Shown: piece after piece, positions 48,229 through 56,486 of the stretch
How the letters are laid out: each line of letters opens with the position of its first letter
How positions within the stretch are numbered: the first letter of the stretch is position 1
NCBI GenBank assembly: GCA_009712185.1
Contig: WASQ01000143.1
Location: forward strand, 71,519 to 135,518
DNA: 64,000 nucleotides
Reading direction: 5' to 3'
Source of the DNA: Telmatospirillum sp.
GTDB lineage: Bacteria > Pseudomonadota > Alphaproteobacteria > Rhodospirillales > Magnetospirillaceae
Notes under the pieces: generated by a model
What the model was told of the DNA's origin: nothing
What the model saw: the letters and a program-made list of their open reading frames with translations, nothing else
Database searches by the model: none
Translations under genes and position numbers: made by a program

Positions 48229-48684
48229 ATGATCCTGATTACATATCGCACGGCCGTTCCGGCAGATATCCCGGCCTGTCTTGAAATCAAGGGACGGGTC
48301 CTGGAAAAGACATTTTCCGAAGCGGCCTTTCAAGAGCTGGCGGTCGCCACCGAGACATGGCGCCGACGGGTTCGTGACGACAGCTTCCCCGGCGTCGTCG
48401 CCTGTTCCGGCGGCGAGGTGATCGGATATTGTTTCGGTGAGAAAATGACCGGGGAAATCGTCGTCCTTTCGCTATTGCCGGAATTCGAGGGATTAGGCGT
48501 CGGCAGAACGCTTCTCAGGATGGTGGCGGACGCATTCCGGGACCGGGGATTTGGCAAACTGTTCTGTGGCTGCCCCACCGATCGGACAAGCCGCGCCTGG
48601 GGATTCTTCCGCTATCTCGGCTGGAAGCCGACGGGTAAGAGAAACGCCGCTGACAGGGACATCATGGAATTCCCCTTGCGCTGA
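48229..48684 (+). CDS. GNAT family N-acetyltransferase
   Basis: 151 residues. The acetyl-CoA loop is PEFEGLGVGRTLLRMVADAF near residue 85, a variant of the Q/RxxGxG/A motif, preceded by a beta strand GEIVVLSLLP. The N-terminus (YRTAVPADIPACLEIKGRV) and C-terminus (WGFFRYLGWKPTGK) fit the fold. The acceptor substrate cannot be told. The ATG is at 48229. It stands alone, divergent from the TPR gene. Confidence 0.85.
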   Translation: MILITYRTAVPADIPACLEIKGRVLEKTFSEAAFQELAVATETWRRRVRDDSFPGVVACSGGEVIGYCFGEKMTGEIVVLSLLPEFEGLGVGRTLLRMVADAFRDRGFGKLFCGCPTDRTSRAWGFFRYLGWKPTGKRNAADRDIMEFPLR

Positions 48685-48757
48685 CAGACCGGCCCGATGC
48701 CTGGTGGACGTCCACGGCACGCAACCGGAGATGTCCGGTCGCGTATAAATGGGGGGA

Positions 48758-48833
48758 TGGTGGGCGGTGAGGGACTCGAACCCCCGGCATTCTGCGTGTA
48801 AAGCAGACGCTCTACCAACTGAGCTAACCGCCC
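48758..48833 (-). tRNA. tRNA-Val (anticodon TAC)
   Basis: 76 nt including an encoded CCA. The seven-bp acceptor stem starts GGGCGGT, the anticodon loop is TTTACAC, and the T-loop is TTCGAGT. The discriminator is A, as usual for Val. Confidence 0.95.
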
Positions 48834-48946
48834 GCCGGCCGATTTCTAGGGGGTTTCACCGGCTTTGGCAAGATTGCTATTCATCCGCGCAACCACGCTG
48901 CCGGCCGGGCGGCTGCGGATAGCCTCTCCCCGACCGCGCCGGTCAC

Positions 48947-49939
48947 TCACTGTCCATGCCCATGACCGCCGAACAGGTAGGAAAACCGGAAATGGTCCAG
49001 CGTCAAAACGGTATCCCAGTGGCCGGTCGACAGGGCGACGCCATAAGCCAGCCCCAGCACGGCAAGGGCTCCGGCCGGCAACAGCCAGGGACGGACGGAT
49101 CCCCGTCCCGCCACGGTCGAAACGCCGAGGGCCCCGGGAAACTTGCAGGCTGATACGCAGTTCAGGCAGGTCGTGCACTCGAGCGATTGGACCGTATCCT
49201 TCTCGCTCACCCGAATTCCCATACCGCACGCCCGTGTGCAGGCGCCGCAGTTGTGGCAGGCGGAGGCATCGCGGCGAATACGGAACGGCGACAGAACCCC
49301 GACAACACCGAAGAAAGCGCCATAGGGGCAGAGCACCCGGCACCAGCCGTTGCGCAGGATCACCGACAACAGAACCAGCGCCCCGATGACCGCCATCCCC
49401 TTGGCCGACAGATGGACGAACATCATCAGCATCGCGCCATCCGCCCCCATGTTGTAGGGCTGGTGCAGGAACTGCTCGATCCCGATCAGCGGCATACTGA
49501 GAACCAGCCACAGGAAGGCGCCAAGCAATGGATATTTGGTGACCGGGGCCAGTCTCCGGGCCCAGACGGGCGAGCGCCACCGGGGCGGCAAACGCAGCAA
49601 ACGGTGCCGCACCACTTCCAGGGCGCGCGACAGGGTTCCCAGTGGACAGATCCAGGAGCAGAAGGACCGGCGGGCGATGATCGATCCGGCAATGAAGGCC
49701 AGAAGCAATGTCAGTCCGGCGGGATGAATCTCATCCCATTGTCCGGTCATCAACCAGCGTTTCAAGCCCAGAAGCGCTGATATCGGCAGGAAGGCCTCAA
49801 CCCCGGAAGGGCGGTCGACGGTGACGGGAAGACCGCCGGTCACCTGCCGGTAAAACTGGACAAAGTCGTACCCGATCCACAGCGTCAACACCACGAAGCC
49901 GGTTTGCACCCCCCAACGCAGGGGCCGATAATCCCGCAT
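48947..49939 (-). CDS. NapH-like membrane polyferredoxin
   Basis: 330 residues. Membrane helices are at about 10-28, 70-90, 140-165, 185-205 and 285-305. Two CxxxCP motifs face the membrane (FCSWICPLG near 92, WCRVLCPYG near 208), and two classical [4Fe-4S] motifs follow (CHNCGACTRACGMGI near 232, CTTCLNCVSAC near 257). This is the NapH/NosR/YccM family, which moves electrons from the quinone pool to periplasmic enzymes. No nap, nos or similar reductase lies nearby, so the partner is unknown. The ATG is at 49939. The C-terminal tail is Gly/His-rich (FGGHGHGQ). Confidence 0.85.
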   Translation of the reverse strand: MRDYRPLRWGVQTGFVVLTLWIGYDFVQFYRQVTGGLPVTVDRPSGVEAFLPISALLGLKRWLMTGQWDEIHPAGLTLLLAFIAGSIIARRSFCSWICPLGTLSRALEVVRHRLLRLPPRWRSPVWARRLAPVTKYPLLGAFLWLVLSMPLIGIEQFLHQPYNMGADGAMLMMFVHLSAKGMAVIGALVLLSVILRNGWCRVLCPYGAFFGVVGVLSPFRIRRDASACHNCGACTRACGMGIRVSEKDTVQSLECTTCLNCVSACKFPGALGVSTVAGRGSVRPWLLPAGALAVLGLAYGVALSTGHWDTVLTLDHFRFSYLFGGHGHGQ

Positions 49940-50160
49940 ACCCTACCCGATCGTTCCAGTGACAATAGCGGAACGCCCCCGGGAACAGACGGGGGCGTCC
50001 AAACGGACAATGGGGATATCACGGTTCACGATCGGGAGGGAACCCGCCATCGCGCCGAAATGTCGCAGGGACGACAGCAGCCAGCTAATGCACCACCACG
50101 CTTCAGCATACTACCGCCCTCACCGCCAAGACGATGAAGGGAATGAGTTGGGAACCGCAC

Positions 50161-50835
50161 TCAGACGGCTTTGATCTTCAAACGCTTTATCCGACGGATC
50201 AGGTTAAGAAAGCCTAGAATCAGAAATCCACTTCCCAACATCACTCCTGCCGACGGTTCAGGAACGGCCGCCCGAGAGATCGATATTCCACCAACGACCG
50301 GCCCCCAGGACGAACTGGAAGGATCAAGGCTTTCAAAATTCAGAACCGTCGATCCATTCGCCCAAAAGCGAAACTGTTGTAGAGCGAATTGCATGGATGA
50401 CGGCGTGTTATTCGCCGACTTGAAAGAAAATTCTTGGACTGCATTCCCCACCGACACCTTAAGGTGCTTTTCAGAGTGGTTATAGGGGTTTCCCGACAAA
50501 AAGAAAGAAAGCGTATACTCCCCGACGGGAAGAATTAGATTCTGTGCAATTCCTCCAGGCACCCAGCCATCGAGATCCACTGATCCACCACCGACCGGTG
50601 GAGCCTGCCAATAATTCTGTAGGACATCCACGCTGCCTTTCGTTACCGACCAAGGTCCGAAAGAAGATCCAGAATAAAATGTTGCCTGACCTTGACCGGA
50701 AAAATCACCATCCTTCACAAGGGACGCATTAGCCCGAAATGAAATCAATGGTAAAAGCATTATTATAGATATAAACCACGCGCCTTTCGAAAAATTATTC
50801 ACTTTTGTCACCATTTTTATCAGAAGGAAGATCAT
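50161..50835 (-). CDS. PEP-CTERM protein with choice-of-anchor C domain
   Basis: 224 residues from the ATG at 50835, or 217 from 50814; neither has a clear ribosome binding site. Signal peptide to about residue 38 (LISFRANA). The domain LVKDGDFSGQGQ to about residue 188, with GSVDVLQNYWQAPP, SVDLDGWVPGGIAQNL and YTLSFFLSGNPYN, matches choice-of-anchor C proteins. The sorting signal is VPEP (191-194), a helix GVMLGSGFLILGFLNLI and the basic end RRIKRLK. Exosortase removes this tail and exports the protein to the surface; none is in the window. The DNA is much more AT-rich than its surroundings, suggesting transfer. Confidence 0.85.
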   Translation of the reverse strand: MIFLLIKMVTKVNNFSKGAWFISIIMLLPLISFRANASLVKDGDFSGQGQATFYSGSSFGPWSVTKGSVDVLQNYWQAPPVGGGSVDLDGWVPGGIAQNLILPVGEYTLSFFLSGNPYNHSEKHLKVSVGNAVQEFSFKSANNTPSSMQFALQQFRFWANGSTVLNFESLDPSSSSWGPVVGGISISRAAVPEPSAGVMLGSGFLILGFLNLIRRIKRLKIKAV

Positions 50836-51113
50836 TCAAAAATTTATACATAATAAAAAATCTGTAAAACGATTCTGAATACGTATTTACAAACAATTTT
50901 CAAAATTGTCAACAAATAAAATTGAGTTTTTAAAAAATTTTATTTAAATTAAATGTTTTTATGAAATAAATTTTTATTTTTAATTCGCATATATTATCGA
51001 TTTCAACGTACAATTTATTTTAAGTTTTAATTTAAAAGACGAAAAAGAAACTGATTCCAGCGGCCATAACGGATCCCAAATCAGATCTAATTCAGGCAGA
51101 ATTAATGCCAATG

Positions 51114-51136
51114 GGCGATGAGCCATCCTCATCGCC
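51114..51136 (-). terminator. Nine-bp hairpin downstream of the caspase-like gene
   Basis: Perfect arms GGCGATGAG and CTCATCGCC enclose CCATC. It lies about 185 nt past the caspase-gene stop in its direction of transcription. Only a weak T-rich run (CATTAATTCT) follows. Confidence 0.4.
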
Positions 51137-51149
51137 GATCGGAATAACA

Positions 51150-51163
51150 TTGATTTGCATCAA
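51150..51163. promoter_or_regulatory. Perfect FNR/FixK-type site
   Basis: TTGATTTGCATCAA matches the consensus TTGAT-N4-ATCAA at all ten defined bases. It is 315 nt upstream of the PEP-CTERM gene and inside the gap after the caspase gene. I found no good -10 box at the expected distance on either side, so the target is unclear. Confidence 0.5.
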
Positions 51164-51319
51164 TGCCCGCGACCTGGACGGATGGACGGCAGAAGCTTTT
51201 GAGAACAGGGGCCGCCGGGACTGCGGGGGAAAAGCGCGGCTCCGGCGGCCAGAGCCCCCCTCATTCGATCAGTTGGATCGACGGGCGCCCCCACCGTCCG
51301 GGGCGCCCGGCGCCAACTG

Positions 51320-53077
51320 TCAGTCGCCGGCCCCGGTCAGCGAGGTCAATGCGGTGCGGGCCTTGGCGTTGCCCTGTTCCGCCGCCTTCCGATACCAGGA
51401 TATGGCGGCGCGGGAATCGGCTGCGACCCCCAGACCGAACTGATAGCACCATCCCAGGCTGTACTGGGCGCCCGCGTCGCCTTGTGCCGCCGCCTTGGCG
51501 AACCCCCGCGCCGCCTCGCCCGGGGCCCGGGCCACGCCGGCCCCTTCCGCATAGGCCTCGCCCAAACGCGTCTGCGCCAGCGCCACTCCCTGGTCGGCGG
51601 CTTTCCGCAACCAGCGGACAGCCTCGGCATCATCGCGGGGAACGCCCCGGCCGGCGGCATAGGCCAGCCCCAGGGCCGCCTGGGCCTGGGCCACGCCCTG
51701 GTCGGCGGCCTTGCGATACCAGCGCAACGCCTCGCCCTCGTTGCGGGCGAGACCGCGCCCCTGATCGAGATGCGCCGCCAGCGCCACCTGGGAGGCGGCG
51801 ACGCCCTGATCGGCCGCCTTGCGATACCAGGACACGGCGGCCTGGGGATCGGCCGCGACGCCGCGCCCCGCATCGAGACAGGCGGCAAACTCCGCTTCCG
51901 CGGGAACATACCCCTGCTCCGCCGAGCGCCGGAAGGCCGCCGCGGCCTCCTCCTGCCGGTTTGCGACCGACAGGGCCCGGCCCAGCAGATAATCCGCGCG
52001 GCGATGGCCCTGAAGCGCCTTGCAGGCCAGAATGGCACGCCGGCTGTCGATGGCGGCGGGATCAACGCCGTCGCCAAGGCGATCCGGATCGTTGGGGGCG
52101 GCGGCCAGACGGTCGCAGTCCGACAGCAGTTTACGTTTTGCCAGTTCGGCGAATTTGCCGTCCGGGAACTTGGCGAGATAGGCCTGATAATCGTCGGAAG
52201 CGCTGCTGGATTTGATGCTGTCCCAGAAGGCCAGATCAGGATCGGCGGGCGGAGCCGCCTCCGGCTCTCCGGCAAAGAAGAAACGCCCTTCGATCGGCGA
52301 GGCGGACAGCCACGGTTGCTGCTGCCCCGCAGTGGCCTGCTTGACCTCCAGCCCGACCTCGTTGAACACGCCGAACAGATCGAGACCCGGCTTGTGCAGC
52401 GCCTGGGCCAGGGCCGCCGTATAGGGGCTGTTGCTGCCCGTCCCGTCGGCCGCCACATTGTCGGGCTGCGTCGCGTAGCCGATCACCGTCCCTGCCGGGG
52501 CATTGACCTGCCCGAGACCCGAGGACATCGCGCGCGTCCCCTTCTTCGCGAAGGGATTGTTACGGCAGGCATCGAGAATGACGATATTCAGCCTGTTTCC
52601 CGCATGGGTCATTTCATCGAGGACATAGCCGACGTCCATCAGTTCGTATTTCACGTCGACATCGCTCGCGATGTTGGCCGTCACCGGAATCAGATAGTTG
52701 CTTCCGTTCACCTGGATGCCATGGCCGGAATAGTAGAAAAGCCCGACCGCCCCGCCCTGCAACTGGCGGCCGAACTCACGGATCGCCTTTTCCATTGCCG
52801 GCTTGTCGGCATCGATCAGCGGCCCGCCGCCGACCAGCGTGAATCCGAGCTGGGACAGGGTCTCCGCGATCAAGGTCGCGTCATGGGGCGGGTTGGGCAG
52901 TGGCGCCGCGTTCTGATAAGCCCCGTTGCCGATCACCAACGCGACGCGGTGCTCCGCCGGGGCGGCCTCGTCAGCCAGAAGCGGCCGGGCCAGGGTCAGA
53001 CTGCACAGCAGCAGACCACAGGCCACCATTCCCGCCCGGAATGCAACCCGGGTCATCCACACCTTAACAGACAGCAT
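51320..53077 (-). CDS. Caspase-like (peptidase C14) protein with Sel1 repeats
   Basis: 585 residues from the ATG at 53077; ATG at 53056 is an alternative. A signal peptide ends near LARPLLADEA. The caspase-like domain (about 42-270) begins HRVALVIGNGAY and has the catalytic dyad His119 (YYSGHGIQ) and Cys171 (ILDACRNNPF). A linker with AFWDSIKSSSASDDYQAYL follows, and then five to six Sel1 repeats (about 360-580), each with the WYRKAADQG-type end. Such exported orthocaspase-like proteins are common in alphaproteobacteria; targets are mostly unknown. The repeats suggest a binding platform. It stands alone. Confidence 0.9.
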   Translation of the reverse strand: MLSVKVWMTRVAFRAGMVACGLLLCSLTLARPLLADEAAPAEHRVALVIGNGAYQNAAPLPNPPHDATLIAETLSQLGFTLVGGGPLIDADKPAMEKAIREFGRQLQGGAVGLFYYSGHGIQVNGSNYLIPVTANIASDVDVKYELMDVGYVLDEMTHAGNRLNIVILDACRNNPFAKKGTRAMSSGLGQVNAPAGTVIGYATQPDNVAADGTGSNSPYTAALAQALHKPGLDLFGVFNEVGLEVKQATAGQQQPWLSASPIEGRFFFAGEPEAAPPADPDLAFWDSIKSSSASDDYQAYLAKFPDGKFAELAKRKLLSDCDRLAAAPNDPDRLGDGVDPAAIDSRRAILACKALQGHRRADYLLGRALSVANRQEEAAAAFRRSAEQGYVPAEAEFAACLDAGRGVAADPQAAVSWYRKAADQGVAASQVALAAHLDQGRGLARNEGEALRWYRKAADQGVAQAQAALGLAYAAGRGVPRDDAEAVRWLRKAADQGVALAQTRLGEAYAEGAGVARAPGEAARGFAKAAAQGDAGAQYSLGWCYQFGLGVAADSRAAISWYRKAAEQGNAKARTALTSLTGAGD

Positions 53078-53434
53078 CGCGAGGTCATCCGTTCCCGTTG
53101 AAAGTCCCCTGTCGGCCGCAGCGCCGACCGGACAGGGCACCCGACCGGCGGTTTGAAAAAAAGATCGATTTCGTCATGCCTGACATGCGAATCGGATGAT
53201 GGCTCCGTCCTCATGCCGATGACCGCCGCCGACACCTAGGGAAAGGCCGCATCCCCGCGTCCGCCGGCACGATCGGAACGGCGAAACCGGCGGGTGACCG
53301 GCCGGACCTTCCGGCGATGGCGCGCTGTCCCCTTGCCTCCCTCCGGCAACGGGCGCAAAAGAGCAATCCAGGCGCGACAAGAGCGCGGGCGCTTCCCGGC
53401 CGGCGGCGCACAAACCCGAAGAGAGGTCCCTTTC
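53078..53434. other. Non-coding region between divergent genes
   Basis: 357 nt between the caspase-like gene (leftward) and the zinc-ribbon gene (rightward). I see one degenerate REP-like stretch (CCGCATCCCCGCGTCCGCCG, near 53247-53266) and no believable gene; frames that are open here have Arg/Pro-rich products typical of shadow frames. Confidence 0.5.
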
Positions 53435-54226
53435 GTGAACTGTCCCTTTTGCGACGAGGAAATCAAGGATCGCGCCCTGGTCTGCAAACATTGCGGCCGG
53501 GATCTGACGGTGTTGCGTCCCGTTCTCGACCGGCTGATGACGATTGAGGGCCGCCTCGCGGCGATGGAAACAGCGTTGCAGACGTTGTCGGAGCATGTCG
53601 ATGACGTGCGGTCGAAAGCGCCGGCGGCGACCGCGCCCGCGCATCACTGGAAATCGGTGCTGGCCGTGGTTGTCCCGGCGATCCTTTTGACCGCGGCCCT
53701 GCTGGCGGCGCATTGGCTCATCATCGGCATCCTGGACCTCAATACCTGGATCCTCCGGCTCGTCTCGATCCTTCTTCCCCTGCCGTTCGGCTTCCTGGGT
53801 TCGCGCAGACTGCCGACCACCATCGGAGTGGCCCTGGTCGTCGCCATCGTTTCGGTGTGGGGCATGCTAGCCATCACCGGCACCATCGATCATGTGCCGA
53901 TCCTGCCCCAGGGCGCCCATGACTGGATCGAGACCGGCGAATATATGATCAGCATCGCGCTTGCTTACGGGACCGGGCACCTGCTGAAAGGGTTGTGGCG
54001 GTCGCGGATGTCGGCGGAGGACCGGGAAGCCTCTCTGGTTTTTGAAATCGCCACCGCGCTTGCGAAAAGTTCGGCGCCGAAAAACGAAACCAAGGTCCAC
54101 GCGAAGCAGCGGGCCGAAAACATCGCCACCTGGCTCAACTATCTGGCCCTGATGGTCACGGCGGCCTGTTCGATCGCGACCGGTATCGGGAAGTTCTTTC
54201 CGGGAATCACGAAACTGTGGCAATGA
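53435..54226 (+). CDS. Zinc-ribbon multi-spanning membrane protein
   Basis: 263 residues from the GTG at 53435, with AGAGGT 8 nt upstream; upstream in-frame codons give an Arg/Gly-rich extension and are rejected. An N-terminal zinc ribbon, NCPFCDEEIKDRALVCKHCG, has four Cys in CxxC pairs. A helical segment follows (residues 25-60, LDRLMTIEGRLAAMETALQTL), then membrane helices at about 72-95, 98-118, 130-150 and 230-250. The family is not recognised. The ribbon suggests binding of a partner protein or nucleic acid at the cytoplasmic face. It converges with the exported unknown at 54319. Confidence 0.7.
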   Translation: MNCPFCDEEIKDRALVCKHCGRDLTVLRPVLDRLMTIEGRLAAMETALQTLSEHVDDVRSKAPAATAPAHHWKSVLAVVVPAILLTAALLAAHWLIIGILDLNTWILRLVSILLPLPFGFLGSRRLPTTIGVALVVAIVSVWGMLAITGTIDHVPILPQGAHDWIETGEYMISIALAYGTGHLLKGLWRSRMSAEDREASLVFEIATALAKSSAPKNETKVHAKQRAENIATWLNYLALMVTAACSIATGIGKFFPGITKLWQ

Positions 54227-54232
54227 CGGACG

Positions 54233-54262
54233 GCCTTGCGACGGTTCGTTCCGTCGCAAGGC
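54233..54262. terminator. Twelve-bp hairpin between convergent genes
   Basis: GCCTTGCGACGG and CCGTCGCAAGGC are perfect arms around TTCGTT, 6 nt past the zinc-ribbon gene stop and 56 nt past the end of the convergent gene. No T-tract is seen. The length and position make it a likely bidirectional terminator. Confidence 0.65.
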
Positions 54263-54318
54263 GTGCCCGCAAGGCCGTTCCGGCCGACCGTCGCCGGATT
54301 CCGACGGCGGCCCCTGCG

Positions 54319-54771
54319 CTATTTAGCCGCCTTGAGACTGATCATCGCCTCGGAGCTGCGGCCGTCGCTGTCTTCCACCTCGATCTTCAAGGGATGTTCG
54401 CCGGCCGGCACCTGTGCCTTCGGCATGTTGATGCCGTCTGCCGTGATATAGGGCTTCAAGCGGTCGGTCAGGTCGACATTGGGCACCTTCAGATAGGTCA
54501 CCTTGATATGCGCGGGATCGATGGTCGCGCCACCATGGGGCTCGAACTGGACCTTGAAATCAAAGGGCGCATGTCCCGCGGGACCGGTCTGCGGCGCCTC
54601 ATAACGGATGCTGGGACCACGGGTGATCCCCCGCGTGGCCGATACCTGCGCGTCGTTGGGGCGCTTTGCCTCATCGTCGGTGATCAGTGTGGTCGCCGCC
54701 GCCTGGCCGGCCCAAAGCACAAGCCCGGCGAAAAGGGCAAGGCCGCCACGATGCAAAGAGAGTGATGTCAC
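54319..54771 (-). CDS. Exported hypothetical protein
   Basis: 150 residues from the GTG at 54771 (AGAGGA just upstream); the open frame runs to 54894 without a signal peptide at its start. The signal peptide is residues 1-26 (LALFAGLVLWAGQAAA). The mature protein, with APFDFKVQFEPHGGATIDP and EHPLKIEVEDSDGRSSEAM, has an Ig-like beta pattern ending in an all-beta strand typical of a periplasmic single domain. No Cys in the mature part. No family recognised and no operon partner. Confidence 0.65.
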   Translation of the reverse strand: MTSLSLHRGGLALFAGLVLWAGQAAATTLITDDEAKRPNDAQVSATRGITRGPSIRYEAPQTGPAGHAPFDFKVQFEPHGGATIDPAHIKVTYLKVPNVDLTDRLKPYITADGINMPKAQVPAGEHPLKIEVEDSDGRSSEAMISLKAAK

Positions 54772-55021
54772 GATATCCTCTGCTGGATGATTGGCTGCGA
54801 TCCCCCATTGATTCTCCCCCGGCAGGGGGACGTCAACCGGCGTTTTAACGGTGCGCCATCCCGTAGACACAGCCCGGCTGCGCGCATTCCTCATGACAGC
54901 CCGGCCGATGCCCCTGAAAGGGCTGAGGCAAAGGGTGGCGCCCGCCCGCCGGATTGTTATAAAGTGCCTTTATGGGGCCTGCCGGGGGGCAGGGGTCAGA
55001 AAAGCAGGTGGTTATCGCACG

Positions 55022-55906
55022 ATGTTGTCACGACGCCGGATGCTGGCCGGATTAATCGGTCTCGGCCATCTGTCTCTCGTCGGTTGCGCCAACCGGGCCG
55101 TCCAGGCGCCGGTCGAAGGCCCCGCCCCGGGCGCCGAGCTCCAGGGCCCCGCATTCCCGCCGGGATTGTCGTCCGCACGCGCCATTGACGCCGTGATCGA
55201 CATCAGCCATTCCGTCAAAGTCTCCGACTTCGGCCTTGCGCGCGAGCACAGTAACATTCTCGCGGTCCTGCATAAGGCGACGGAGGGTGGCGACTGGCAG
55301 GACCCGGCCTATGCCGAGCGTCGCGCCAAGGCCCGGAACGCCGGCCTGCTCTGGGGCGCCTACCATTTCGGAACCCGGCAATATCCCGGCGCCGATCAGG
55401 CCCGCAACTTCCTCGCGACCGCGCAGCCCGGACCCGACACCCTGCTCGCGCTGGACCTGGAACTGAACGAGCGCATTCCAGCCAACTCCATGACCATCCA
55501 GCAGGCTGAGGAATTCGTCGCCACCGTCGAGGCCATCACCGGCCGCTTGCCGCTGGTCTACACCCACCAGTCCTGGGCCGATGGCCGGCGCACAGGGCCC
55601 GGAGGACGCAGCCTGGGCGCACCCATTTCGCCGCAGTCCATCCTGGCGCAATGCGATCTCTGGCTTGCCGACTACCGGTCTCAGCCGCAATTGCCGAAGG
55701 CCTGGGCCGACAAGGGATGGCGTATCTGGCAATATGCCGGCGAGAATGGCCGGACCCCCTGGCCGCCGGATTCGCCGGTCCGGTCCGTCTCCGGAGTGGA
55801 ACGTTGCGATCGCAACCTGTTTCTCGGAGACCGGGGAACCCTGGCCAGCTATTGGCGAAGCGGCAACAGCCACCCGATGCTGGTGTCCAGCCTGGCCCCC
55901 GGATAA
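55022..55906 (+). CDS. GH25 lysozyme-like lipoprotein
   Basis: 294 residues. The lipobox is LVGC with Cys22, so the protein is anchored to a membrane on the periplasmic side. The GH25 domain (about 55-270) has VIDISHSVKVSDF at the start (first catalytic-site Asp), KATEGGDWQDPAYAERRAKA, GAYHFGTRQYPGADQA and LLALDLELNE, where the DxE acidic pair cleaves the glycan chain. A C-terminal RIWQYAGE segment is also typical. It probably cuts peptidoglycan. The ATG at 55022 has AGGTGG upstream. It is adjacent to hupB but convergent. Confidence 0.85.
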   Translation: MLSRRRMLAGLIGLGHLSLVGCANRAVQAPVEGPAPGAELQGPAFPPGLSSARAIDAVIDISHSVKVSDFGLAREHSNILAVLHKATEGGDWQDPAYAERRAKARNAGLLWGAYHFGTRQYPGADQARNFLATAQPGPDTLLALDLELNERIPANSMTIQQAEEFVATVEAITGRLPLVYTHQSWADGRRTGPGGRSLGAPISPQSILAQCDLWLADYRSQPQLPKAWADKGWRIWQYAGENGRTPWPPDSPVRSVSGVERCDRNLFLGDRGTLASYWRSGNSHPMLVSSLAPG

Positions 55907-55909
55907 CAA

Positions 55910-55939
55910 TAATGCCGGCTGTTTTCACAACCGGCATTA
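55910..55939. terminator. Hairpin between GH25 gene and hupB
   Basis: TAATGCCGG (55910-55918) and CCGGCATTA (55931-55939) are perfect arms around a 12-nt loop. It lies 3 nt past the GH25 stop and 28 nt past the hupB stop, between convergent genes. There is no long T-tract. Confidence 0.6.
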
Positions 55940-55967
55940 CTTGAAAACGGTGCTGGGAAAGGTCGCT

Positions 55968-56243
55968 TTAGTTGACAGCGTCCTTCAGGCCCTTGCCCGC
56001 CTTGAACTTCGGCTGCTTCGAAGCCGGGATCTCGATTTTCGCTCCCGTCCGCGGATTACGACCTTCCGACTTGGCGCGCTCAGACACCGCGAAGGTGCCG
56101 AATCCCACCAGACGCACTTCTTCCCCCTTCTTCAGCGCATCGGTGATCGCAGCGAAAACAGCGTCCACGGCCTTGGCCGCGTCGGCCTTGGAGAGACCGG
56201 CGGCGCCCGCCACTACAGCCACGAGATCGTTCTTATTAGCCAC
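55968..56243 (-). CDS. hupB: HU-type DNA-binding protein
   Basis: The 91-residue histone-like protein that bends and wraps DNA. Start is GTG at 56243 with AAGGGGG 7 nt upstream. The dimerisation helices are [20 protein letters not shown] and [14 protein letters not shown]; the DNA-binding arm contains [13 protein letters not shown] with the conserved Pro. It follows lon in the usual order. Candidate promoter: TTGACT-17 nt-TTAGAC at about 56343-56315; the fit is weak. Confidence 0.95.
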   Translation of the reverse strand: MANKNDLVAVVAGAAGLSKADAAKAVDAVFAAITDALKKGEEVRLVGFGTFAVSERAKSEGRNPRTGAKIEIPASKQPKFKAGKGLKDAVN

Positions 56244-56424
56244 TTGGTGCCCCCTTCCGTTTAAAACCGCAAGTTATAGTCAGCGATAAACCAACTACCA
56301 TAAAAGGATGACCGCAGTCTAAAACGGCATTTGGATACTAGTCAATCGGAGATACATCACTATCCCCTGGATTTCCGCGGAATCTGATACATTTGGCGAT
56401 CACCGTGAGCCATTTTCCAACCAA

Positions 56425-56456
56425 AAGGAAAAGGCCGTCCGGAAATCCGGACGGCC
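56425..56456 (-). terminator. Intrinsic terminator of lon
   Basis: GGCCGTCCGG and CCGGACGGCC are perfect arms around a 4-nt loop (56433-56456), followed in the lon RNA by TTTTCCTTTT. This is a textbook terminator and lies 31 nt past the lon stop, upstream of the hupB promoter region. Confidence 0.9.
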
Positions 56457-56486
56457 CTTCGCAAACACGAGAAACTCTCAGGAGTT

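Larger units (their letters stand above)
50836..51319. other. AT-rich upstream region and caspase-gene downstream region
   Basis: No gene seen. Positions 50836-51060 are extremely AT-rich (long A/T runs, many TTTAA and ATTAAA words) and probably contain the PEP-CTERM promoter, though no single -10 stands out. From 51061 the composition returns to normal; a hairpin and an FNR-type site follow. Confidence 0.6.

Noticed and set aside
51105-51443. Rightward 112-codon frame across the FNR-type site
   Set aside because: Overlaps the caspase gene end in antisense; Pro/Arg-rich shadow product.
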